Translations under genes and position numbers: made by a program | Shown: positions 46,094 through 55,969 of the stretch, piece by piece | How positions within the stretch are numbered: the first letter of the stretch is position 1 | Layout: every line of letters starts with the position of its first letter | Assembly: GCF_005860775.1 (NCBI RefSeq) | Contig: NZ_VCHQ01000015.1 | Coordinates: 108,474 to 172,473 of the forward strand | Direction: 5' to 3' | DNA: 64,000 nt | From: Klebsiella indica | GTDB taxonomy: Bacteria; Pseudomonadota; Gammaproteobacteria; Enterobacterales; Enterobacteriaceae | The notes under the pieces: model-generated | Told to the model about the DNA's origin: nothing | Databases searched by the model: none | What the model saw: the letters and a program-made list of their open reading frames with translations, nothing else

Positions 46094-46927
46094 ATGAGCC
46101 ATTCTCTTTTCTCACAGAACCCGTGGTATAGCGCAGACATTATTCGCGGCTATAAGCCAGATTTTACGCCGCGGGTCGCGTTTATTCTTGGCTCAGGCCT
46201 CGGGGCGCTGGCAGAACAAATTGACGATGCCGTGGCGATTTCTTACGAGAAGCTGCCGGGATTCCCTGTCAGTACCGTGCATGGACATGCAGGTGAACTG
46301 GTACTCGGCTATTTGGCTGGCGTTCCTGTCGCATGTATGAAAGGTCGCGGGCATTTCTATGAAGGGCGTGGCATGACGGTGATGACCGATGCCATCCGGA
46401 CGCTAAAACTTCTGGGGTGTGAATTGCTGTTCTGCACTAACGCGGCGGGCTCTTTACGCCCGGAAACCGGGCCCGGCAGTCTGGTGGCGTTAAGCGATCA
46501 CATTAACACCATGCCGGGGACGCCAATGGTTGGCCTGAATGATGAACGCTTCGGCGAGCGTTTCTTTTCTATGGCCAATGCCTATGACGCGGATTATCGC
46601 GCCATTTTGCAGCGTGTTGCGGCCGAAGAAGGTTTTCCGCTTACCGAAGGTGTGTTTGTTTCTTATTCGGGGCCTAATTTTGAAACCGCGACAGAGATTC
46701 GCATGATGCAGATTATTGGCGGCGACGTGGTGGGGATGTCCGTGGTACCGGAAGTGATTACGGCCCGTCATTGCGGGTTGAAAGTGGTGGCCGTCGCGGC
46801 AATCACCAATCTGGCTGAAGGTCTGGGGGATGTGAAATTATCTCATGCGCAAACCCTGGCGGCGGCAGAACTTTCCCGGCAGAACTTTATCAACCTGATC
46901 TGCGGCTTCCTGCGCAAACTGGTCTGA
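46094..46927 (+). CDS. xapA: xanthosine phosphorylase (purine nucleoside phosphorylase II)
   Basis: XapA splits xanthosine, inosine and guanosine to the free base and ribose-1-phosphate. The 277 residues match the family; RVAFILGSGLGALA near residue 27 is the phosphate-binding loop and MMQIIGGDVVGMSVVPE near 205 contains residues of the active site. It starts the xapA-xapB pair and is controlled by XapR. The preceding 114 bases contain AT-rich promoter sequence; a TTAAGGACATTTC ribosome-binding site is clear. Confidence 0.95.
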   Translation: MSHSLFSQNPWYSADIIRGYKPDFTPRVAFILGSGLGALAEQIDDAVAISYEKLPGFPVSTVHGHAGELVLGYLAGVPVACMKGRGHFYEGRGMTVMTDAIRTLKLLGCELLFCTNAAGSLRPETGPGSLVALSDHINTMPGTPMVGLNDERFGERFFSMANAYDADYRAILQRVAAEEGFPLTEGVFVSYSGPNFETATEIRMMQIIGGDVVGMSVVPEVITARHCGLKVVAVAAITNLAEGLGDVKLSHAQTLAAAELSRQNFINLICGFLRKLV

Positions 46928-46994
46928 ATAAACCATAACACCAATAATATTGCTCCCATTTGCGGAGTTTTACTTTAAGGGCAAGGAACGGAAA

Positions 46995-48251
46995 ATGGGT
47001 ATCGTATCTCGCTTAAAGCTCATGTCGTTTTTGCAGTATTTTATCTGGGGAAGCTGGCTGGTAACTCTGGGTTCTTACATGATCAACACCCTGCATTTCA
47101 CCGGGGCGAATGTCGGTATGATTTATAGTTCCAAGGGACTGGCAGCGATTATTATGCCGGGCGTTATGGGGATCATTGCCGACAAATGGTTACGTGCGGA
47201 ACGCGCCTATATGCTCTGCCATCTGGTCTGCGCCGGGGTGTTGCTTTATGCGACGACCGTTACCGACCCGGAGACGATGTTTTGGGTGATGCTCATTAAC
47301 GCGATGGCCTATATGCCGACGATCTCGTTGTCCAACAGTGTCTCCTACGCTTGTCTGGCGCAGTCTGGCCAGGATCCGGTGACCGCATTTCCACCAGTTC
47401 GCGTATTTGGCACCATGGGTTTTATTGTCGCGATGTGGACGGTGAGCCTGATGGGACTGGAACTGAGCAGCGCGCAACTGTATATCGCCTCTGGCGCTTC
47501 GTTATTTCTGGCGATGTATGCGTTTACGCTACCAAAAATCCCTGTTGCCGGGAAAAAATCGGCGGCAACGTTTGCCAGTAAACTGGGGCTGGATGCCCTG
47601 GTGCTGTTTAAAAATGCGCGAATGGCGATTTTCTTCCTGTTCGCTATGATGCTGGGGGCGGTGTTGCAAATTACGAATGTCTTTGGTAACCCGTTCCTGC
47701 ATGATTTTGCCCGCTATCCGGCGTTTGCAGATAGTTTTGTGGTGAAGTATCCCTCTATTTTGCTTTCGGTTTCGCAGATGGCGGAAGTCGGTTTTATTCT
47801 CACTATTCCGTTCTTTCTTAAGCGCTTTGGCATTAAAACAGTGATGCTGATGAGTATGCTGGCGTGGACGTTGCGCTTCGGTTTCTTTGCTTTTGGCGAT
47901 CCTTCTCCGCTCGGTTTTGTGCTACTGCTGATGTCGATGATCGTCTACGGGTGCGCATTTGATTTCTTTAATATTTCGGGATCGGTGTTCGTGGAGCAGA
48001 GCGTCAGTCCAGACATTCGTGCCAGCGCGCAAGGGCTGTTTATGACAATGGTGAACGGTTTCGGCGCGTGGCTGGGGTCAATTCTGAGCGGCATGGCGGT
48101 GGATTATTTCTCTGTCGATGGCGTGAAGGACTGGCAGACCATCTGGCTGGTGTTTGCGGCCTATGCGTTGGCGGTGGCGGTTCTTTTTGCGCTATTTTTC
48201 CGAGAGCGGCATGAGCCTGAGGCGTTGACGAAGAAAGAAATGGCGCCGTAG
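46995..48251 (+). CDS. xapB: xanthosine transporter XapB (NHS family)
   Basis: A proton-coupled nucleoside transporter of the NupG/XapB family. From ATG 46995 the 418 residues equal the E. coli length, with twelve predicted membrane helices; MSFLQYFIWGSWLVTLGSYM opens the first. It follows xapA by 67 bases on the same strand. GCAAGGAACGGAA is the ribosome-binding site. Confidence 0.95.
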   Translation: MGIVSRLKLMSFLQYFIWGSWLVTLGSYMINTLHFTGANVGMIYSSKGLAAIIMPGVMGIIADKWLRAERAYMLCHLVCAGVLLYATTVTDPETMFWVMLINAMAYMPTISLSNSVSYACLAQSGQDPVTAFPPVRVFGTMGFIVAMWTVSLMGLELSSAQLYIASGASLFLAMYAFTLPKIPVAGKKSAATFASKLGLDALVLFKNARMAIFFLFAMMLGAVLQITNVFGNPFLHDFARYPAFADSFVVKYPSILLSVSQMAEVGFILTIPFFLKRFGIKTVMLMSMLAWTLRFGFFAFGDPSPLGFVLLLMSMIVYGCAFDFFNISGSVFVEQSVSPDIRASAQGLFMTMVNGFGAWLGSILSGMAVDYFSVDGVKDWQTIWLVFAAYALAVAVLFALFFRERHEPEALTKKEMAP

Positions 48252-48260
48252 CTTTCCGGT

Positions 48261-48290
48261 GGCGGGGTCATTTCCCCGCCGTTTCATTTT
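48261..48290 (+). terminator. hairpin after xapB
   Basis: GGCGGGG (48261-48267) pairs with CCCCGCC (48274-48280), followed by a T-rich tail. It separates xapAB from xapR. Confidence 0.7.
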
Positions 48291-48346
48291 CTATGATGCC
48301 ATGTGGTAACTTTGCGTATTCTCTTCCGCTCAGGAACGCATTACAT

Positions 48347-49231
48347 ATGGAACGCACGCATCGTATCGATCTGAAGTTATTGCGCTACTTTCTTGCTGTC
48401 GCAGAAGAGCTGCATTTTGGACGAGCGGCCGCCCGCCTGAATATGTCGCAGCCTCCGCTGAGTATTCATATTAAAGATCTGGAACAGCACCTCGGTACGC
48501 CGTTGTTTGTTCGTCATTCCCGCAGCGTGGCGTTGACGCATGCCGGAAAAATTCTGATGGAGGAATCCCGCCGTCTGCTTACCAACGCGAACCAGGCCCT
48601 GGCGCGAGTGGAGCAGATTGGGAGGGGTGAAGCGGGGCGGATAGAATTAGGTGTGATCGGCACGGCAATGTGGGGAAACATGCGCCTGGCGATGCGCCAT
48701 TTTTTGCAGGAAAATCCGAATGTTGAAGTCCTTTTTAGAGAGAACATGCCTGCTATGCAGATGGCGATGCTGGAACGACGGGAGCTGGACGCCGGGATCT
48801 GGCGAATGGCAATAGAGCCTTCTCCAGGGTTTACCAGCCAGCGTTTGCATGAATCCTCTTTTCTGGTTGCAATGCCGGAAGAGCACTCACTTACCGTGCT
48901 TGAGGAGATCCCTCTTGCGTTGCTGCGTAACGAATATTTTGTCACTATGCCGTCAATACATACCGACTGGACGTTTTTGCAACGCGTATGTCAGCGGGCG
49001 GGATTTTTGCCGATGATTGTCCGCGAAGTGATGGAGCCGCAAACGGTTCTGGCGATGATCAGCATGGGAATGGGTATCACACTGATCGCCGATAGCTATG
49101 CGCAGATGCAATGGCCTGGCGTCGTGTTTCGTCCACTGGAGGAGCGTATTCCGGCCGATTTATACATCGTATATGACCACCAGCAGGTGACCCCCGCTCT
49201 GGAGAAAATGGTCTCAGTGCTGACGAATTGA
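48347..49231 (+). CDS. xapR: LysR-family activator XapR
   Basis: XapR activates xapAB in response to xanthosine. Start ATG 48347 gives 294 residues, the E. coli length; an extra 18 codons upstream in frame are not conserved. The helix-turn-helix is FGRAAARLNMSQPPLSIHIKD near residues 25-45. In E. coli xapR is the neighbour of the tRNA-Val/Lys operon and gltX; here the next gene is the formate channel gene of the hyf block. The 184-base gap that follows contains small GC hairpins (49328-49351, 49374-49399) but no gene. Confidence 0.94.
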   Translation: MERTHRIDLKLLRYFLAVAEELHFGRAAARLNMSQPPLSIHIKDLEQHLGTPLFVRHSRSVALTHAGKILMEESRRLLTNANQALARVEQIGRGEAGRIELGVIGTAMWGNMRLAMRHFLQENPNVEVLFRENMPAMQMAMLERRELDAGIWRMAIEPSPGFTSQRLHESSFLVAMPEEHSLTVLEEIPLALLRNEYFVTMPSIHTDWTFLQRVCQRAGFLPMIVREVMEPQTVLAMISMGMGITLIADSYAQMQWPGVVFRPLEERIPADLYIVYDHQQVTPALEKMVSVLTN

Positions 49232-49415
49232 ATGCCGTATGCCGCGGGCGAGGGAAATGAGCGCGTTACCCGGCCTGGGCAGACGCAAAACGCTCCCGAC
49301 GGACTCGCAGACTGAGATATCCATCTGAAGTCCGAACGGTTGTCCGGACTTTGAATCGTATTTTTCAGACGCGGGCGCCTGACTTCAGAATAAGGCGCCT
49401 CGCGGGGGCGATAGC

Positions 49416-50273
49416 TTAATGTTCATGTTTCTGTTCGCGCAAATAGATTATCCAGTAGGTAATACTGACCAGAACGCCGCCGCCGATAATATTGCCGATG
49501 GTTACCGGGATTAAATTATCGATAATAAAATTATGCACCGTCAGCATCGGGAAATTATCCGCTGTGGTCTGCGTCATACTCCAGAATTGATCGGGGGAAA
49601 AGTCGCGAATCACGATCGCCAGCGGGATGATAAACATATTGGCAATACTGTGCTCAAAGCCACTGGCGACAAACATGCCGATAGGCAACAACATTGCGAC
49701 GATTTTGTCCGTCAGAGAGTGGCCGGAATAACTCATCCAGACGGCAAGGCAAACCATTAAATTACACAACGTCCCCAGGCAGACCGCCTCAATAAAGGTA
49801 TGGTGCATTTTATGATCGGCGGTTTGCAGAACATTGAGCCCCCATAAGCCATTGCTGCTCATGGCTTGTCCGGAAAACCAGATCAACAAAACAAAAAAGA
49901 GCGCCCCGACAAGATTGCCGAAATAAACAATAATCCAGTTCACAATTAACTGCCGCCAGCTAATTAAGCCGCTGGCTTTCGCCATGACCGTCATTACTGT
50001 CGACGTAAAAAGATCGGCACCACATACGACAACCAGAATCAGACCGAGTGTAAAACAGAGGCCACCGGCGAGTTTTGTTAATGATGTTGCCGGCGTTGCC
50101 CCCGTGGTTACCGTGATATAAAAAACAAAGGCAATAGAAATAAAGACTCCCGCGGTTATAGCCAGAAAAAATGCGAGATCTTTTCTCTTGGAAACTTTAT
50201 AGACACCGGCCTGTTCCGCGACTTTTGCCATTTCTGCGGGCATGCGCAAATCGAAAGAAATATCATTCTTCAT
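49416..50273 (-). CDS. focB: formate channel of the FNT family, FocA-like, at the focB position
   Basis: A formate/nitrite transporter family pentameric channel for formate across the inner membrane. From ATG 50273 (with CCAGGAGCCTTCG before it) it has 285 residues, the FocA length. Six membrane helices are visible. Sequences such as FDLRMPAEMAKVAEQAGVYK, LAITAGVFISIAFVFYIT and LNVLQTADHKMHHTFIEAVC are much closer to my memory of FocA than of E. coli FocB, although its place after hyfR is that of focB. The channel His is in HHTFIEAV near 208. A sigma-54 promoter candidate lies 48 bases upstream. Confidence 0.88.
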   Translation of the reverse strand: MKNDISFDLRMPAEMAKVAEQAGVYKVSKRKDLAFFLAITAGVFISIAFVFYITVTTGATPATSLTKLAGGLCFTLGLILVVVCGADLFTSTVMTVMAKASGLISWRQLIVNWIIVYFGNLVGALFFVLLIWFSGQAMSSNGLWGLNVLQTADHKMHHTFIEAVCLGTLCNLMVCLAVWMSYSGHSLTDKIVAMLLPIGMFVASGFEHSIANMFIIPLAIVIRDFSPDQFWSMTQTTADNFPMLTVHNFIIDNLIPVTIGNIIGGGVLVSITYWIIYLREQKHEH

Positions 50274-50320
50274 CGAAGGCTCCTGGATTACATTAAGACA
50301 TGCATGATTACCTTCATATA

Positions 50321-50336
50321 TGCATAGTGCGTACCA
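50321..50336 (-). promoter_or_regulatory. sigma-54 promoter candidate upstream of the formate channel gene
   Basis: On the minus strand TGGTACGCACTATGCA fits the -24/-12 pattern TGGCAC-N5-TTGCA with GG-N10-GC spacing kept and two mismatches. It is placed 48 bases before the start codon and would be activated by HyfR or FhlA. Confidence 0.6.
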
Positions 50337-50388
50337 GAATGCCTTCGTCATTCGGTGCTAATATGTGATCCATTTCACTTTACAACCG

Positions 50389-52401
50389 CTAGAGTACTTC
50401 CCGTGCGGCAATGCCCAGACGCTGCATCCGCGACAGCAGGGTCGTGCGCTTCATCCCCAGGCGGGTTGCCGCGCCGCGCGGCCCGGCGACAATACCATTC
50501 GTCTCCCTGAGCACCTGGATAATTCGCTGGCGTTCCTCTTCATCGGTTTCCGGCGCGGCGGGATTTAACATTTGCGCCATTGAACCTCGCGGCTGAACGT
50601 CATGACTTAAAGACGGCAACAGGTGAGTTTGCGGGGTATTAAGATGTAAATTCAGGGTGGTGCCGCGAGTGAGCAACACGGCGCGTTCAATAACGTTTTC
50701 CAGTTCCCGTATATTACCAGGCCAGTCCCATGACATCAGTTGCTGGAGCGTTTCGGAGGAGATGCTATCAATGGTACGATTCATCCGTTTCGCCATTTTT
50801 TGCGTAAAATATTTCGCCAGCAGAGGAATATCTTCCGGCCGCTCGCGCAACGGCGGTAATTCCAGAGGGAAGACATTAAGCCGATAAAAAAGATCGCTGC
50901 GAAACTCCCTGTCTTCAACCATTTGCCATAAGTCACGATTGGTGGCGGCAATGACTCTGACATTAACCGGAATAGTTTTATTGCTGCCGAGGCGCTCAAT
51001 TTCCCTTTCCTGTAATACGCGCAATAATTTGGGCTGTAGCTCTAATGGAAGGTCGCCGATCTCATCAAGAAACAGCGTACCCCCATCGGCAATCTCAAAA
51101 CGACCGCGATGGGTGTTAATTGCGCCGGTAAAGGCCCCTTTATCGTGGCCAAATAATTCACTTTCCAGCAGGCTGGCGGGGATGGCGGCGCAGTTAATTT
51201 TCACCAGTGGTTTATCGCGCCGCAGACTTAACTGATGTACGGCGCGGGCGATAACTTCTTTGCCGGTTCCGGTTTCTCCGCAGATGAGAACCGTGCTGTC
51301 GCTTTGCGCCACAATTTCGACCTGCTGTAGCAGCTCGTCCATAGCCCGGCTTTTATAAATAATATCGCCCATCCCCTGGCTGGAAAATAACTGCTCGCTG
51401 AGCTGGCGATTCTCCTGTTTAAGACTTTCCTTCAGCTCTGTCATATTGCGCCAGGCGTTGGCATTATCGACAGCAATAGCGATGCGATCGGCAATATGCT
51501 GCAGTAATTCACAATTTTCTTTGCTAAATACACTGGCTGAAGTATGTGCCAGGAACAGTATGCCTGGCGTACGATTGCCGAAGGTCATTGGGAGTATCAC
51601 TGCGGCTTCCAGGCCCCGTTCCGCGATTTTCTCCAGCAAAGCGTCCCGTTGCCACAGGGCCGGATCTTCAGCAAGATGAAGTAAGCGATGCTGGTTCTCA
51701 CGCAGCGTTTGCATGAGAATCTCGCTGCTGCCAGGCAGATGATATTGCGTGTACTCAGGCTCCGAATCTGAAAAGTGGGTGCACCACACATGGAACTTAT
51801 CCGCCTGTCGGCTATCACGCAAAACCAGACTCACGGATGTTGTGCCAAAGAAATGATGAATTTCGTTGCCGATGTCGGCGACAAGTTCTTCCAGATCGAG
51901 ATGGGACAGAACAGAATTGGTGATATCGACCAGCACCCGGTGATGATCGCGCTCTTTCGCCACTGCCTGTAGCGTTACCCGCTGTTTGGTTTGTTCAATC
52001 ATCGCGGCGAGAACGGGCGTGATGATGCGCGTTAGCCAGTTGAACAGCATGATATCCTGGGGTGAGAACGGGTCGCCAGTGATACAAATGAAACGCAGTT
52101 CTATCATCAGGGCATTGTCAGGCTGCACCACATGTCGCGAACAGTCTGCGTAGTCACCTTGCCAGGCTTCTGTTGCCGTCTCGTCGCTTCCGTCATCAAA
52201 GCAACGATACCAAATCTCGCTGCCAATAATGTGGAGCTCAATAAGCTGTACAGTACGAAAAGAGGGCGGGAGCGGAATGAAAGCGCGCAACAGAGACGCC
52301 TTATCATTCTGCTGAGTCAAAAACTGTAACAGTGCATTGATGAGATTATCTTGCGGTATCTCTTCAGGCGGGGCAGGAGTTGCCTCGTCAAACATAGTCA
52401 T
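50389..52401 (-). CDS. hyfR: sigma-54-dependent activator HyfR
   Basis: HyfR is an FhlA-like formate-responsive activator of the hyf operon. Start ATG 52401 gives 670 residues, as in E. coli; the TTG at 52404 is not needed. It has an N-terminal sensory region with a GAF-type domain (about 180-340), an AAA+ domain with Walker A GETGTGKEVIARAV near 370 and the sigma-54 contact loop GAFTGA near 421, and a Fis-type helix-turn-helix at the C-terminus (GPRGAATRLGMKRTTLLSRM). It is the penultimate gene of the block. Confidence 0.95.
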   Translation of the reverse strand: MTMFDEATPAPPEEIPQDNLINALLQFLTQQNDKASLLRAFIPLPPSFRTVQLIELHIIGSEIWYRCFDDGSDETATEAWQGDYADCSRHVVQPDNALMIELRFICITGDPFSPQDIMLFNWLTRIITPVLAAMIEQTKQRVTLQAVAKERDHHRVLVDITNSVLSHLDLEELVADIGNEIHHFFGTTSVSLVLRDSRQADKFHVWCTHFSDSEPEYTQYHLPGSSEILMQTLRENQHRLLHLAEDPALWQRDALLEKIAERGLEAAVILPMTFGNRTPGILFLAHTSASVFSKENCELLQHIADRIAIAVDNANAWRNMTELKESLKQENRQLSEQLFSSQGMGDIIYKSRAMDELLQQVEIVAQSDSTVLICGETGTGKEVIARAVHQLSLRRDKPLVKINCAAIPASLLESELFGHDKGAFTGAINTHRGRFEIADGGTLFLDEIGDLPLELQPKLLRVLQEREIERLGSNKTIPVNVRVIAATNRDLWQMVEDREFRSDLFYRLNVFPLELPPLRERPEDIPLLAKYFTQKMAKRMNRTIDSISSETLQQLMSWDWPGNIRELENVIERAVLLTRGTTLNLHLNTPQTHLLPSLSHDVQPRGSMAQMLNPAAPETDEEERQRIIQVLRETNGIVAGPRGAATRLGMKRTTLLSRMQRLGIAAREVL

Positions 52402-52512
52402 CAAGAGTCCTTTTTAATGAAGGGACATTCCACGTAACGATGGCGCGTTAGATTGATTATCCTGGCCTTATAATACTATAGCCTATCCCTTCATTTTGTA
52501 ATGTTATCCTTC

Positions 52513-52926
52513 TCACGAGATCTTTTTTGCCATCAGATAAATGGCGGGTTCGCGAACAATATCATCCAACAAATGAATAAACTGGATACTCAGCGATTTC
52601 CTGGGGGCCGCGCCATCGTCAGCCAGCGTCGCGAAGGCGTGAGTCAGCATGGCGGTGTGCGACGCATCAATTACAATTTCCCCAAAGGTTAAGACGCCAG
52701 CCATTTTTCGCCGCGCCTGCTCATCACTTAACAAGTCAATCCATTCACGGTATTCCTGCAGAGGGCAACGCAGCGCTACATTGAGACAATCAATCACGCC
52801 GACATGATGGCCAATCGCCAGTGAGTAATACATAACCTGACGACTTTTCTCTGGCATGGAGACACTGCTGTCGATAAACTTTTTCCGCAGCGTCCAGAAG
52901 ACGATCTCACCGCTGTTTTCCGTCAT
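52513..52926 (-). CDS. hyfJ: hydrogenase-4 accessory protein HyfJ
   Basis: A 137-residue relative of HycH, thought to help maturation of the hydrogenase large subunit precursor; it is the last structural-type gene before hyfR. No known catalytic motif. Its start overlaps the end of hyfI by 20 bases, so the two are translationally coupled; 111 bases separate it from hyfR. Confidence 0.9.
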   Translation of the reverse strand: MTENSGEIVFWTLRKKFIDSSVSMPEKSRQVMYYSLAIGHHVGVIDCLNVALRCPLQEYREWIDLLSDEQARRKMAGVLTFGEIVIDASHTAMLTHAFATLADDGAAPRKSLSIQFIHLLDDIVREPAIYLMAKKIS

Positions 52927-53686
52927 ATCCCCCCCGAACCGTCAGTAATAATTGATGGACAATATCATTCAGTCGTGGATCGTTCGCTTCCCGGAGCCAG
53001 TGTTCAACCTGCTTTCCGGTGGGATCGCGGGTAAGTACCGTGAAAAGCCGATCGCATATTTCCCTTCCCTGACGGTATCCCGCAAGACGTCTGGCTTCGC
53101 GTTCTACGGCAACACGCTGTGCGGGAGGAATGTGCGGCCACAGGAGTTGGGGGGATTCGGCGGCGGCCTCCAGATAATCGACCGCATGGATCTTTTGCTG
53201 AAGCAGGCCAAGCGCGACCGCAAAACCATGAATCGTGGCGGCAGGCGTCGGAGGGCAGCCCGGAATCCACACATCGATAGGCACGATTGTGTCGCTGCCT
53301 CCCCACACGCAATAAAGATCGTGGAAAATACCGCCACCGACGCCGCAGGCACCGTAGGAGAGGCATATCTTATGGTCCGGCGCCGAATGATACGCCCGCA
53401 GCGCAGGCATGCGCATGGCGCGCGTTACCGCGCCGGTAAACAGCAGAATATCGGCATGGCGCGGCGACGCGACGACTTTGATCCCAAAGCGTTCGGCATC
53501 AAACAGCGGCGTAATGGCTGAGAAAATTTCAATTTCACAGCCGTTGCAACCGCCGCAATCCACCCGATAAACATACGCTGAGCGGCGAATGTCCTGCAGA
53601 AGCAGCTGTTTCATTTTCTGCGCCTGGTCATCCAGGGTGATGGGCTGGCTGACATGATGGCGATGCGTTTCAAACGAGGTCGTCAT
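52907..53686 (-). CDS. hyfI: hydrogenase-4 small (NuoB-like) subunit HyfI
   Basis: The [4Fe-4S] small subunit of the group 4 [NiFe]-hydrogenase, related to HycG and NuoB. The 259 residues carry [13 protein letters not shown] near residue 45, SYGACGVGG near 110 and [14 protein letters not shown] near 140, giving the four cluster ligands. It overlaps hyfH by 4 bases (ATGA). It has a slightly extended N-terminus compared with the E. coli protein. Confidence 0.95.
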   Translation of the reverse strand: MTTSFETHRHHVSQPITLDDQAQKMKQLLLQDIRRSAYVYRVDCGGCNGCEIEIFSAITPLFDAERFGIKVVASPRHADILLFTGAVTRAMRMPALRAYHSAPDHKICLSYGACGVGGGIFHDLYCVWGGSDTIVPIDVWIPGCPPTPAATIHGFAVALGLLQQKIHAVDYLEAAAESPQLLWPHIPPAQRVAVEREARRLAGYRQGREICDRLFTVLTRDPTGKQVEHWLREANDPRLNDIVHQLLLTVRGGYDGKQR

Positions 53687-54231
53687 AGTTTTTCCTTAAT
53701 CGCAAAGGAAATATTTTCACTGCCGCCATGAAATAACGCGGCATGGCGTCGGCATTCCGGGCAAATGCATGCCTGTTGACGCAGCGTTTCCAGAAGGTCC
53801 GGGGTATGTTGCTGTTGCGCCAGTAGCTCTACCGCCATCTCAATAGATTTTTCCGCCGCGAAGGGCCGCTGGCAGCGCGTACATTTCTGCAAACGGAAGG
53901 TGGCGCGCGTATAGAGATCCGTCTTATTGGTGACGGCGAGCTCAAAGTTTTCCGACAGACGTATTGCCCGGGTAGGGCACACTTCTTCACAGCGCCCACA
54001 ATAAATGCACCGCCCCAGATAGAGTTGCCAGGTCCGGGTGTTATTTTTATCGTCCGTTTCCATTGTCAGAGCATTGGCCGGACAGGCGGAGGTGCAGGCC
54101 GCACAAGCAATACACTGGCGCGGATCCAGCTCAGGCTTTCCGCGAAAACCAGGGCAGACTTCCAGTGGGGCAAAAGGGTATTTCACCGTCGGTTCGCCGG
54201 CCCGCATGATTGTTTTCAGTAATTTCAGCAT
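53683..54231 (-). CDS. hyfH: hydrogenase-4 ferredoxin-like subunit HyfH
   Basis: An 8Fe-type ferredoxin subunit (NuoI/HycF-like), 182 residues. Two cluster motifs are visible: [15 protein letters not shown] near residue 41 and [15 protein letters not shown] near 74; further CxxC pairs (CTRCQRP and CPEC) lie in the C-terminal half. It carries electrons between formate dehydrogenase-side proteins and the hydrogenase. It begins 10 bases after hyfG. Confidence 0.95.
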   Translation of the reverse strand: MLKLLKTIMRAGEPTVKYPFAPLEVCPGFRGKPELDPRQCIACAACTSACPANALTMETDDKNNTRTWQLYLGRCIYCGRCEEVCPTRAIRLSENFELAVTNKTDLYTRATFRLQKCTRCQRPFAAEKSIEMAVELLAQQQHTPDLLETLRQQACICPECRRHAALFHGGSENISFAIKEKL

Positions 54232-54241
54232 TTTTCTGTCC

Positions 54242-55969
54242 TTACTTTAGCGGTGAGCGATTTCGCTCCAGGCCATAACGTTCGATCTCTTTATATGGCA
54301 CGGTCCTGGACTGACGTTTACGAACGTCGACCAGCGTCACACGGTCAGTGCATGAATAGCAGGGATCGAGGCTACCTATAATCAACGGCGCGTCAGAAAC
54401 CGTGTTTCCGCGTAACATGTAGCGCAGTACCGGCCAGTTGGCATAGGTGGCGGCGCGGCATCGCCAGCGAAACAGTTTCTGATTATCGCCGAGCATACTC
54501 CAGTGAACGTCTTCGCCACGCGGCGCTTCAACGTAGCCAAGCGCGAAGGCGTGCGGACGATAGCTGAAGCCTTCTGTGAGCAACGGCGTGTTGGGCAAGT
54601 TGTCGAGGGCGAATTCGATCATCGCCATCGAATCAAAGGTCTCTTTGACCCTGACCATCACTCTGGAGAAAACATCGCCGCCAGCGAAGGTGAACAGCGT
54701 TTTTGGCAGGTTGCCGTAATCGGCGTAGGGGTGATCGAATCGCAGATCGCGGGAGAAGCCACTGCCGCGAATCAACGGCCCCACGGGGCTGAAATCACGG
54801 GCGATCTGCCGGTCAAGGATACCAACCCCCTGCGTGCGCTGCTCAATATTTGGCGTGTCTAATAGCATTTCAACCAGCTCAGTGACTTCCGCGCGCATCT
54901 CTCTGACCAGTTGCAGCGTTTTCAGGCGCTGTTCTTTCAGAATATCCCGGCGAATTCCGCCAATCAGGTTAAGTCCGTAGGTTTTGCGTGAACCGGTTAA
55001 CAGTTCCGCTATGGTCATTGATTTCTCTCGTACGCGGAAAAACTGCATAAAGCCGGTATCAAAGCCGACGAAATGGCAGGAAAGACCAAGATTGAGCAGA
55101 TGACTATGCAGTCGCTCCACCTCCAGCAGGACGGAGCGAATGGTGTGTGCCCGCTGCGGAACCTCAATACCCAGCGCATTTTCCACAGATGTGGCGTAGG
55201 CCACGCTATGCGCAAAGCCACAAATGCCGCATACGCGATCCGACAAAAAGGTTACTTCGTTGTAACCCATGCGCGTTTCAGCAAGTTTCTCCATACCACG
55301 ATGGACATAGAACAGGCGATAGTCCGCATCGACAATCTGCTCACCATCAACGAACAGCCGAAAATGGCCCGGTTCGTCAGACGTGATATGCAGCGGACCG
55401 ATGGGAACAATCCGTGCGTCATTGTCGCCATCGTTAATGAAAGAATATGTTTCCGTATCAGTGGTCGGTTCCGGCCGCAGACGATAATCCATCGCATCTT
55501 TACGTAGCGGATGCATATCGTCTGGCCAGTCATCCGGTAACACCAGACGGCGTTGATCCGGCAGGCCGACAGGAATCAGACCGTACATGTCGCGAATTTC
55601 CCGCTCCCCCCAAACGGCGGCCGGGACGCGCGGTGTGACGGAGGGGAACTCCCGGCTATCGGCATCAACCAGTGCTTTAACCACAATCCAGCACTTTTCT
55701 TTTCCTTCAATTGAGAGCGCATAGTACACGGCGTAATGTCCGTTCAGGCTACGCTCGTCGTTGCCAAACAGAACAGGCAACCAACCTTCATGCTGGTAAT
55801 AGAGATAATGCACCACATCCGGCAGCAGGTTAGTCTTCACGGTAATCGTAACCTGCGTTGGCGTCTGTCGCTCTTCCTCCAGTATGGCGCCGGGAAACTG
55901 TGCTTTTACCGCGGCCAGACAGGTTTCGCCGCAGTTTGAAGATAAATTAACGCTGTCCAAATAGTTCAC
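54242..55969 (-). CDS. hyfG: hydrogenase-4 large catalytic subunit HyfG
   Basis: The [NiFe] catalytic subunit, with a NuoC-like part (first about 170 residues) fused to a NuoD/HycE-like large subunit. The four nickel Cys residues are in RVCGIC near residue 243 and DPCYSC near 536. The latter is followed by about 30 residues ([13 protein letters not shown] and on) that correspond to the tail removed by a HycI-type protease after nickel insertion. It overlaps the end of hyfF by 23 bases. The subunit looks intact and functional. Confidence 0.96.
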   Translation of the reverse strand: MNYLDSVNLSSNCGETCLAAVKAQFPGAILEEERQTPTQVTITVKTNLLPDVVHYLYYQHEGWLPVLFGNDERSLNGHYAVYYALSIEGKEKCWIVVKALVDADSREFPSVTPRVPAAVWGEREIRDMYGLIPVGLPDQRRLVLPDDWPDDMHPLRKDAMDYRLRPEPTTDTETYSFINDGDNDARIVPIGPLHITSDEPGHFRLFVDGEQIVDADYRLFYVHRGMEKLAETRMGYNEVTFLSDRVCGICGFAHSVAYATSVENALGIEVPQRAHTIRSVLLEVERLHSHLLNLGLSCHFVGFDTGFMQFFRVREKSMTIAELLTGSRKTYGLNLIGGIRRDILKEQRLKTLQLVREMRAEVTELVEMLLDTPNIEQRTQGVGILDRQIARDFSPVGPLIRGSGFSRDLRFDHPYADYGNLPKTLFTFAGGDVFSRVMVRVKETFDSMAMIEFALDNLPNTPLLTEGFSYRPHAFALGYVEAPRGEDVHWSMLGDNQKLFRWRCRAATYANWPVLRYMLRGNTVSDAPLIIGSLDPCYSCTDRVTLVDVRKRQSRTVPYKEIERYGLERNRSPLK

